A stretch of 9,940 nucleotides of DNA from Chloroflexota bacterium (GTDB taxonomy: Bacteria > Chloroflexota > Anaerolineae > JACRMK01), in contig JACQEC010000010.1 of NCBI GenBank assembly GCA_016200765.1, positions 1 through 9,940 on the forward strand. The letters run 5' to 3'. The notes under the pieces were generated by a model. That model made no database searches, had not been told where the DNA came from, and saw only the letters and a list, made by a program, of their open reading frames with translations. Within the stretch, counting starts at the first letter, position 1. Every line of letters begins with the position of its first letter. The translations under genes were made by a program, and so were the position numbers. This document shows, in pieces, positions 1-5,492 of the stretch.

Positions 1-102
1 AACCTCGCGCCCCAGAATGTCACTCAGGTTCGGCGCGCGTTGGATCGGGGCTTCGCACGCCTCCGTCGTCGCCCTGATCTCATTCTCAGCTTCATTCACC
101 AT
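1..102 (-). CDS. N-terminal start of an unidentified leftward gene (partial)
   Basis: Reading leftward from an ATG at 102-100 there are 34 codons without a stop up to the window edge, starting MVNEAENEIRATTEACEAP and continuing to ...NLSDILGREV. An AAGGGA-like ribosome binding site lies about 10 bases upstream of this ATG on the minus strand. Codon use (GCG, ACG, CTG, CGC) matches the neighbouring genes. It would be divergent from the oxidoreductase at 162, with a 59-base gap between the two starts holding both control regions. Only the N-terminus is visible and I do not recognise the family. A chance open frame in GC-rich DNA is the alternative. Confidence 0.4.
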   Translation of the reverse strand, partial: MVNEAENEIRATTEACEAPIQRAPNLSDILGREV

Positions 103-161
103 GCCGGTCTGTCCCTTAACCACCTTACCTGAAGGTCAATAAAATTCACACAGGCGAATTC

Positions 162-764
162 ATGGCGAAAAAGACACGGATGATCATTGTGGGCGCGGGG
201 GGGATGGCGCGGCATCATCTGCGGCAACTTCTGTTGCAGAGCGATACGACAAAGGTAGCGGCTATCTGCGAGCCAGACGGCACGGCGTACCAATTGGCGG
301 CAAAGTTGTTCAAGGATGCCGGAATGCGCCCGCCGCCGAACCAGCCCGACCTGGAGAAGCTGTTGAGCGAGCGCGAAGGTGAGGTGGATGCCGCGTTTAT
401 TATCACGCCCCACGCTTATCATCATGCGCAAGCCAGCATGTGCCTTGAGGCAGGGCTTGACGTTTTGCTCGAAAAACCGATGGTGATGAACGCAGAGGAG
501 GCGCGCTCGCTGATTCGCACGCGCGACCGCACGGGGCGGTTGCTGACCGTGGCGTTTCAGTCGAGCCTTAGCCCCTACGCGGCGCGCGCGCTGGAGATGG
601 TGCGCTCGGGCGCGACGGGCGCGATGGTGGCGATTCACGCTAACGTCTGGCAGAATTGGCGGTGGTCGTGCGGCTGGCGAACGAGGACTTCGACGAGGTG
701 GCGGCCTGGATGGATAACCGCGGCGCGCCGGTGGACATCATCACGACGGCAATGGGCCGCTTGA
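162..764 (+). pseudogene. Gfo/Idh/MocA-family NAD(P)-dependent oxidoreductase, N-terminal part (frame broken near 660)
   Basis: This is the nucleotide-binding half of a Gfo/Idh/MocA oxidoreductase, a family that oxidises or reduces sugars and polyols. Seen: an N-terminal Rossmann fold with the glycine motif GAGGMAR at residues 11-17, an acidic residue at the end of strand 2 (ICEPD, 36-40), which in this family usually favours NAD(H), and the hallmark EKP motif at residues 104-106. The ATG at 162 is chosen because the Rossmann strand follows at the expected distance; an AGGCGA site lies just upstream, and TAAAAT at 140-145 is a weak -10 candidate. Family-like sequence continues to VWQNWR (residues 162-167, up to base 662); after that this frame gives non-family residues and stops at 764. 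The true continuation is in another frame (656-1078). Specific substrate unknown. Confidence 0.8.
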
Positions 765-1078
765 AATCCGGCCTGATGGTGACGATTGGCGCGTGCGGTG
801 AGGCGGTGGCGCTGGCCGCCGATGTAAAGGTTTTTGGCGAGAAGGCGACGTTGCAGACCGACATCTGGGGCGCGTGGCTGCGCGTGCAACGCAAGGGAAG
901 CCGGCGGTTCGTGCCGGTGCGCCTGCCGCCGTCGCTGGGGGTCTGGCAACAGTTTCTGGCCGTGCGCTCCGGCGCCATCGAGAACCCGTCGCCGCCCGAG
1001 CTGGGACTGCGGCTGGCGAAGTTGTGGGACGCCATCAAGTTGAGCGCGGAGCAGGGCGGCAGGCCGGTGAAGGTGTGA
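656..1078 (+). pseudogene. Gfo/Idh/MocA-family oxidoreductase, C-terminal part
   Basis: This is the C-terminal half of the same oxidoreductase, in a different frame. From about base 659 the frame reads AVVVRLANEDFDEVAAWMDN, then NRGAPVDI and GEAVALAADVKVFGEKATL, the beta-sheet substrate domain of the family, and ends at TGA 1076-1078. Relatives have about 28-32 residues between the WQNWR segment and this point, including the GGG..FDTGAHM..N stretch that carries the conserved catalytic histidine. Those residues are absent here. The open frame could nominally start at TTG 656, but there is no ribosome site of its own and the first codons overlap the upstream part, so it is a fragment rather than a gene. 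If the break is real the enzyme is inactive. Confidence 0.75.
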
Positions 1079-1159
1079 GGAATTTTGGATTTCTGATTTT
1101 AGATTTTTGATTGCAACCCGCAATCTAAAATCAAAAATCAAGAATCAAAAATTGAAACG
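1076..1159. repeat. AT-rich palindromic heptamer repeat, copy 1 (intact hairpin)
   Basis: Immediately after the oxidoreductase stop, bases 1081-1114 pair with 1120-1153 around a five-base AACCC loop. I count five unpaired or wobble positions in 34, so it forms a very long imperfect hairpin. Each arm is built from a seven-base unit of the type GATTTNN repeated about four times. The composition is far more AT-rich than the neighbouring genes. The sequence ends in TCAAAAATTGAAACG, which recurs in the copy at 2475-2550. It lacks a proper U-tract and is not a classic terminator, although the hairpin could stop or stabilise transcripts. It resembles a short non-autonomous palindromic repeat (REP/MITE-like); the family is not identified. 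Confidence 0.75.
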
Positions 1160-1168
1160 AGGGAAGCG

Positions 1169-2026
1169 ATGGCCGACTTACCGGAATGGAAGGCGCGGCT
1201 TGACGGATACCGTCTAGGCTCGCTGAAGAGCCTGTTCGGTGTGCCGAAGCCCGTGATCGGCGTGGTGCATCTGTGGCCGCTGCCCGGATCGCCGGGCTAC
1301 TGCGGCTACGGCGTGGAGGCGATTGTCGAGCACGGCTTGCGTGACGCCGACGCGCTGGTGCAGGGCGGTGTGGACGGGCTGATCGTGGAGAACATGTGGG
1401 ATCAGCCGTACCACAGCGGCGCGGCCGACATGCAGATTGAATCGCTGGCCGCCCATGCCGTGGCCGCGCGCGCGGTGGTTCAGGCGGTGAAGATTCCGGT
1501 GGGCATCAACGTGGTGCATAATGGCGGGGTTAATGTGCTGGCGATTGCGCTTGCGGCGGGCGCAACGTTCATGCGCATTTGCCTGCTGACCGGCGCGGCC
1601 ATCTGGGATACGGGCGACATTGACGAAGGCAGTGCGCCCGCCTTACTGCGCCGCCGCAAAGACTTGCAGGCGGAGCCGATCAAAATCTTCGCCGATGTGG
1701 ACAAGAAACATTCGGTGCGGTTAGGGCCCATTGATCTGGAAACCCATATTGAATGGACGGAGTATTATGGCGCGGATGCGCTGATTGTGTCGGGCCGCAT
1801 GACGGGCAACGCGCCCGACGTGGACAAGGTGCGCCGGGCGCGCGCGCTGGCGCACCGGCCCATCTTGATTGGCAGTGGCGCGACGGCGCAGAACATTCGT
1901 CAACTCTTCCAGCACGCCGACGGCGTGATTGTCGGCTCGACGTTGAAATATGATGGCGTGCCGGAGAAGGCTGTGGATGTGGAGCGCGTCAAACAGTTTA
2001 TGGAGGCCGCGAGAGCACATGATTGA
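1169..2026 (+). CDS. BtpA/SgcQ family TIM-barrel protein
   Basis: The 285-residue product is a full-length BtpA-family protein, predicted (beta/alpha)8 barrel, cytoplasmic, with no signal peptide. Seen: the family signature HLWPLPGSPGY at residues 34-44, the GVDGLIVENMWDQP segment that follows the first barrel units, and the C-terminal phosphate-site-like strands PILIGSGAT and ADGVIVGSTLK. The family includes cyanobacterial BtpA, linked to photosystem I accumulation, and E. coli SgcQ from a sugar-utilisation cluster; its reaction is not established. Because the neighbours are sugar-type enzymes and no photosystem gene is seen, a role in carbohydrate metabolism is the better guess. The start is supported by GAGGGAA five bases upstream of ATG 1169. 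Its last codons overlap the start of the epimerase-like gene by eight bases, which indicates co-translation. Confidence 0.88.
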   Translation: MADLPEWKARLDGYRLGSLKSLFGVPKPVIGVVHLWPLPGSPGYCGYGVEAIVEHGLRDADALVQGGVDGLIVENMWDQPYHSGAADMQIESLAAHAVAARAVVQAVKIPVGINVVHNGGVNVLAIALAAGATFMRICLLTGAAIWDTGDIDEGSAPALLRRRKDLQAEPIKIFADVDKKHSVRLGPIDLETHIEWTEYYGADALIVSGRMTGNAPDVDKVRRARALAHRPILIGSGATAQNIRQLFQHADGVIVGSTLKYDGVPEKAVDVERVKQFMEAARAHD

Positions 2027-2477
2027 TGGCGTGGTCATCAAAGAGCTGAAAACCTATCCCGACGAGCGCGGCTTCTTTCGCGAAATTATCCGCGCAACGG
2101 ACGACTTCTTCGCGGAGGGCTTCGCGCAGTGGTCGCAGTCGAAGATGTTCCGCGATGTGATCAAGGCGTGGCATATCCACCAACAGCAAGTGGACTGGTG
2201 GTACGTGCCAATGGGCTGTATCAAGACGGTGCTGCACGACCTGCGGCCGGAGTCGCCGACGTACCGGCAGACACAGGAAATTCTCATGGGCGAAGACTTT
2301 GGCGAGAAGGTGGTCAAGATTCCGCCGGGCGTGGCGCACGGCTGTCGGGTCTTGAGCGGCGAGGCCTACCTGTTCTATATCACCTCCAAGACCTATAACC
2401 CACAGGACGAAGGACGGATTCCTCACGATGATCCCGCGATTGGCTACGATTGGCTGAAGCGTGTGGCGATCACCTGA
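2019..2477 (+). CDS. dTDP-4-dehydrorhamnose 3,5-epimerase-like (RmlC-type) cupin protein
   Basis: This is a 152-residue cupin of the RmlC / sugar 3,5-epimerase superfamily. Enzymes of this kind invert C3 and C5 of nucleotide-linked 4-keto-6-deoxysugars. Seen: the N-terminal YPDERGFFREI (residues 13-23), KAWHIHQQQ (49-57), aligned with the RmlC catalytic-histidine region though AW replaces the usual GL, DLRPESPTY (74-82), IPPGVAHGC (101-109) and TYNPQDEGRIPHDDPAIGYDW (125-145). The open frame extends upstream to 1950, but ATG 2019 is preferred because the RmlC fold begins there; a GGAGG lies about 13 bases upstream inside the BtpA gene. It is shorter than standard RmlC (about 180 residues), mainly at the C-terminus, and the active-site context differs from true RmlC. 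The substrate may therefore not be dTDP-4-keto-rhamnose. No rmlA, rmlB or rmlD is present nearby. Confidence 0.85.
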   Translation: MIDGVVIKELKTYPDERGFFREIIRATDDFFAEGFAQWSQSKMFRDVIKAWHIHQQQVDWWYVPMGCIKTVLHDLRPESPTYRQTQEILMGEDFGEKVVKIPPGVAHGCRVLSGEAYLFYITSKTYNPQDEGRIPHDDPAIGYDWLKRVAIT

Positions 2478-2550
2478 GGAATTTTTGATTTCTGATTTTG
2501 GATTGCTGGTTGAACTCCATTGTCTGAAGTTCGGCGTCAAAATTGAAACG
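2475..2550. repeat. AT-rich palindromic heptamer repeat, copy 2 (degraded right arm)
   Basis: Starting at the epimerase stop codon, the first 30 bases match the start of the copy at 1076 with only two differences (TGAGGAATTTT, then GATTTCTGATTTT). The far end again reads TCAAAATTGAAACG (2537-2550). The middle differs and the right arm no longer pairs well with the left. Shared ends and a divergent middle indicate two copies of one element of about 75-85 bases, this one decayed. Both copies begin at the TGA stop codon of a gene. The remaining 41 bases up to lepA contain no strong promoter that I can see. Confidence 0.65.
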
Positions 2551-2591
2551 GCAAGGGTCTCGCTCCGAGCGGTGCGAAGATTACGGTTGGC

Positions 2592-4394
2592 ATGAATTCA
2601 TCCAGTATTCGTAATTTCGTTATTACAGCACATATAGACCACGGCAAGTCCACGTTGTCGGATCGGCTGTTGGAACGCACGGGCACGATTGCGCAGCGCG
2701 ATATGTCCGAGCAACTGCTCGATTCGATGGACCTCGAGCGCGAGAAGGGCATCACGATCAAAGCCAAGGCCGTGCGCATGGCCTATCAGGCCAAAGACGG
2801 GCAGGTCTATGAGTTCAACCTGATTGACACGCCGGGGCACGTGGATTTTGGCTACGAGGTGTCGCGCGCGCTGGCCGCGTGCGAGGGCGCGATACTGGTG
2901 GTGGACGCGACGCAGGGCATCGAGGCGCAGACGCTGGCGAATTTGTATCTGGCGCTTGAGCACAACCTGACGATTATTCCGGTCATCAACAAGATAGACC
3001 TGCCGTCCGCGCGCGCCGACGCCACCGCAGAGGAATTGGAGCGCCTGTTGAGCGTTCCGGCAGACGAAATCCTGCGGGTGTCGGCCAAGGAAGGCATCGG
3101 CATTGACGAACTGCTGGAGGCGATTGTCGAACGCGTCCCGCCGCCTTCAGCCGACCCGACCAAGCCCCTGCGCGCGCTGATCTTTGATTCCCACTACGAC
3201 ACCTATAAGGGCGTTGTCGCGTATGCGCGCATCATGGACGGGCGCGTGACGACCGGGCAACCGCTTTTGCAGATGGCGCACAGCCGCCGGATTGAGGCGC
3301 TGGAAGTCGGCACTTTTGCGCCCAAGATGACGCCCACGCAGGAATTACAGGCGGGCGAAGTGGGCTATATTGCGACGGGCTTGAAAGACGTGAAGGAGGT
3401 CGCCGTCGGCGATACCATCACGAGCGCGGACAACCCGGCTCAAGAGGCGCTGCCGGGCTATCGCCCCGCCAAGCCGATGGTGTTCGCCGGTCTGTATCCG
3501 ACCAACGGCGTGGACTATCACCTACTGCGCGACGCGCTGGATAAACTGCGCCTGAACGATGCGTCGCTGGTCTATGAGCCGGAGTCGTCGGCGGCGCTCG
3601 GCTTCGGTTTCCGCTGTGGTTTCCTCGGACTGTTGCACATGGAAATCGTGCAGGAACGGCTCGAGCGCGAATATGATCTCGATCTGATCACGACCGCGCC
3701 GAGCGTGGAGTATCAGGTGCTGACGAAGAGCGGCGAGATCGTCATCGTGGACAACCCGGCAAAGTTGCCCGACCCTGACCAGATTGAGGAAATTCAGGAG
3801 CCGTGGATGCACATCAGCATCTACGCGCCCAAGGAGTACATTGGAACGATCATGGATTTAGTGACGACACGGCGCGGCGAGTTTGAGAAGATGGATTTTC
3901 TGGACGCCGCCCGTGTGCTGCTCGTCTACCGCCTGCCGCTGGGGGATTTGATTATTGATTTCTACGACCAATTGAAATCGCGCACGCGCGGCTATGCGTC
4001 GCTAGACTACACGATGGACACGTACCGGGCGGGGCAACTGGTGAAGTTGGATGTGCTGGTCAATGAAGAGCCGGTGGACGCGCTGTCGCTGATTGTGCAC
4101 GAGGATTCGGCCTACAGCAAGGGCGATGCGCTGACCCGCAAGTTGAAGGATGTGATTCCGCGACAACTCTTTCCGGTGCCCCTGCAAGCGGCGGTGGGCA
4201 ATCGCGTGATCGCGCGCCAGACGGTGAAGGCGCTGCGAAAGAACGTGCTGGCGAAGTGCTATGGGGGCGATATCACGCGGAAGAGAAAGTTGCTGGAGAA
4301 GCAGAAGGCCGGCAAGAAGCGCATGAAGATGATCGGCAATGTCGAACTGCCGCAGGATGCGTTTATGGCGGTGCTCCGGCTGTCGGAGGAGTGA
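2592..4394 (+). CDS. lepA: Elongation factor 4 (LepA), ribosome back-translocating GTPase
   Basis: The 600-residue protein has the full length of bacterial LepA (E. coli LepA is 599). LepA is a translational GTPase that binds ribosomes, promotes reverse translocation in vitro and aids 30S biogenesis. Seen: P-loop AHIDHGKST at residues 13-21, switch I region with GITIKAKAV, DTPGH at 79-83, NKID at 133-136 and SAK at 164-166. These are followed by the EF-G-like domains (NDASLVYEPESSAALGFGFR, GFLGLLHMEI) and the LepA-specific C-terminal domain with NVLAKCYGGDITRKRKLLEK and VELPQDAFMAVL. The ATG at 2592 places the first strand IRNFVITAHIDH as in other LepA proteins; the ribosome site is weak. No frame breaks, in contrast to the oxidoreductase and the formate dehydrogenase alpha gene. 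It is transcribed rightward and followed by a separate promoter. Confidence 0.98.
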   Translation: MNSSSIRNFVITAHIDHGKSTLSDRLLERTGTIAQRDMSEQLLDSMDLEREKGITIKAKAVRMAYQAKDGQVYEFNLIDTPGHVDFGYEVSRALAACEGAILVVDATQGIEAQTLANLYLALEHNLTIIPVINKIDLPSARADATAEELERLLSVPADEILRVSAKEGIGIDELLEAIVERVPPPSADPTKPLRALIFDSHYDTYKGVVAYARIMDGRVTTGQPLLQMAHSRRIEALEVGTFAPKMTPTQELQAGEVGYIATGLKDVKEVAVGDTITSADNPAQEALPGYRPAKPMVFAGLYPTNGVDYHLLRDALDKLRLNDASLVYEPESSAALGFGFRCGFLGLLHMEIVQERLEREYDLDLITTAPSVEYQVLTKSGEIVIVDNPAKLPDPDQIEEIQEPWMHISIYAPKEYIGTIMDLVTTRRGEFEKMDFLDAARVLLVYRLPLGDLIIDFYDQLKSRTRGYASLDYTMDTYRAGQLVKLDVLVNEEPVDALSLIVHEDSAYSKGDALTRKLKDVIPRQLFPVPLQAAVGNRVIARQTVKALRKNVLAKCYGGDITRKRKLLEKQKAGKKRMKMIGNVELPQDAFMAVLRLSEE

Positions 4395-4414
4395 CGGAAT
4401 CCAGCGGAAAAGGC

Positions 4415-4442
4415 TTGACAAGTTCGGAATTAGCGGTAGAAT
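4415..4442 (+). promoter_or_regulatory. Sigma70-type promoter of the non-coding RNA / fdh leader
   Basis: A perfect -35 hexamer TTGACA (4415-4420) is followed after 16 bases by a -10 hexamer TAGAAT (4437-4442), one base from consensus TATAAT. Start of transcription would be about 4449. It lies 20 bases after the lepA stop and points rightward. No open reading frame with a ribosome site follows it until 4671. Confidence 0.75.
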
Positions 4443-4448
4443 ACCGAC

Positions 4449-4629
4449 TAATCTACACTGTCTTCCAGGAAGTGCTTTTTGCGAGCGATGGAACTTGCCA
4501 GGCTAGACGTGACAATCGCCAGTTCTGGATATACTGCTGTTGCCCGCGCCTTGGGGCACTCCGCGCCGGTTGGCGCTGACACATAATCCACGCGAGACGC
4601 GCACATGGTGCCGCGTCTCGTTTTTGTTT
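4449..4629 (+). ncRNA. Candidate small structured RNA (possibly 6S-like) or fdh leader RNA
   Basis: Between the promoter at 4415-4442 and the terminator at 4593-4629 lie about 145 bases with no credible gene. The predicted transcript is about 180 nt. By eye it can fold into a rod: 4459-4462 with 4578-4581, 4471-4475 with 4556-4560, 4481-4486 with 4542-4547 (one mismatch) and 4490-4495 with 4521-4526. A perfect five-pair GCGCC/GGCGC hairpin with GGTT loop (4563-4576) sits on the 3' strand between the first two helices. Length, free-standing promoter and terminator, and a bulged rod with a 3'-strand hairpin are reminiscent of 6S RNA, but I cannot match a 6S consensus. The outer helix is only four pairs. 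The alternative is a cis-acting leader of the fdh operon ending in an attenuator. I see no tRNA T-loop, so it is not selC. Confidence 0.5.
4593..4629 (+). terminator. Intrinsic (Rho-independent) terminator
   Basis: CGAGACGCG (4593-4601) pairs perfectly with CGCGTCTCG (4612-4620). Three further pairs close an ATG loop if C4611 is bulged. The stem is followed directly by TTTTTGTTT (4621-4629). This is a strong terminator for rightward transcripts coming from the 4415 promoter or lepA. Only 41 bases separate it from the formate dehydrogenase start, and I find no good promoter there, so read-through may feed the operon. Confidence 0.9.
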
Positions 4630-4670
4630 AAGCGGTCACCTGATCTCATCTCGAGAAGAGGAGGGGCATT

Positions 4671-5492
4671 ATGGGGATTTCTCGCAGGAAGTTCCTGAAG
4701 TTAAGCGGCAGCGCCCTGGCCGGCGCCGCCGTGGCCGATGCCGCAGGACTCGGCCTGAACGTTAGCCCGGCTTACGCACACGGCGCGGCGGCCGGTATCA
4801 AGCAAGGCAGGCAGGTGCCTTCCATCTGCCCGTATTGCGCGGTCGGCTGTGGACAGATCGTGACGGTGGACGAGGCGTCGGGCAAGATTGTTGACATTCA
4901 GGGCAACTACGACAGCCCGATCAGCGCCGGCACACTGTGCCCGAAGGGCGCGGCGAGCTACCAGTTGGTCGTGAACCCCCTGCGCGAGACGAAGGTCAAA
5001 TATCGCGCGGCGGGCAGTGACCACTGGGAAGAGAAACCGCTGGACTGGGCGATGGATCGGATCGCGCAGTTATTCAAGGCGACGCGCGACGCGAACTTCA
5101 ACGAATTACAGCAAGTGCCCGATGGCACGGGAAATACTTTCACGAGGCGCGTGATGAACACCTATGCCATCGCTTCGCTGGGCGGCGCGACGATGGATAA
5201 CGAGTGGAACTACATCCACCAGAAGTTGATGCACGCCTGCGGGGTGGTCTTTCTCGAAAACCAGGCGCGTATCTGACACAGCGCCACGGTCCCCGGTCTG
5301 GGGGTCACATACGGGCGCGGTGGTTCCACGACGTTTGCGCGCGACATGCAGAACGCCGACGCGATCGTGATTATGGGCAGCAACATGGCGGAGTGTCACC
5401 CGGTGGCGTTTCGCTGGCCGATGAAGGCGAAGGAAAAGGGCGCCAAGATCATCCACGTCGATCCGCGCTTCACACCAACGCGGCGACGTTGA
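4671..5492 (+). pseudogene. fdnG: Formate dehydrogenase alpha subunit (FdnG-like, selenocysteine), N-terminal part
   Basis: This is the N-terminal third of the molybdopterin-dependent formate dehydrogenase catalytic subunit, which oxidises formate to CO2 outside the cytoplasmic membrane. Seen: a Tat signal SRRKFLK at residues 4-10 with a hydrophobic stretch and likely cleavage after AYA (residue 36); a [4Fe-4S] site C53-x2-C56-x3-C60-x29-C90; then the active-site context QARI-UGA-HSATVPGLG. The in-frame UGA at 5274-5276 is read as selenocysteine 202, next to the family's invariant histidine (203). The frame continues with GRGGSTTFARDMQNADAIVI, HPVAFRW and HVDPRFT before meeting TGA at 5490-5492. 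Start ATG 4671 has a strong GAGGAGGGG site. The family continues in another frame from 5474, and about 42 residues that should follow DPRFT are missing. Automatic gene callers would end the gene at 5276. Confidence 0.88.
5274..5306 (+). promoter_or_regulatory. Selenocysteine UGA codon with bacterial SECIS hairpin
   Basis: The UGA at 5274-5276 is followed by a hairpin with CCCC (5291-5294), loop GGTCT and GGGG (5300-5303), extendable by wobble pairs to 5288/5306. Counting the U of UGA as 1, the loop GGUC occupies positions 22-25 and a U sits at 17. As I recall it, this is the same geometry as E. coli fdhF, where U17 and G23 are contacted by SelB. Protein-level context (QAR-I-U-H) agrees with FdnG-type enzymes. 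This requires SelA, SelB, SelD and tRNA-Sec elsewhere in the genome; none is in the window. Confidence 0.88.

Noticed and set aside
1076..1159. The GATTTT hairpin as a CRISPR repeat or Rho-independent terminator
   Set aside because: There are no regularly spaced unique spacers, only two copies 1.4 kb apart, and no GC-rich stem followed by a U-tract.
4256..4579. Open frame of 107 codons crossing the lepA end into the gap
   Set aside because: Most of it is an alternative frame of lepA, there is no ribosome site, and the rest overlaps the promoter and structured RNA.
4449..4592. tRNA-Sec (selC) upstream of the Sec-containing enzyme
   Set aside because: No T-loop (TTCRANNC-type), no acceptor pairing and no CCA-adjacent stem could be found in the interval.
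5274..5276. TGA as a nonsense mutation ending the formate dehydrogenase gene
   Set aside because: It lies exactly at the family's Sec position, followed by His and a SECIS-type hairpin, and family sequence continues in frame.
5460..5490. Programmed ribosomal frameshift joining the alpha-subunit frames
   Set aside because: No slippery heptamer, and about 42 conserved residues are absent, which a frameshift of one base cannot explain.
5490..5492. Second TGA in the alpha gene as another selenocysteine codon
   Set aside because: Residues before it (PTRRR) are not family-like, homology has already moved to another frame at 5474, and there is no GGUC-loop hairpin in the right place.
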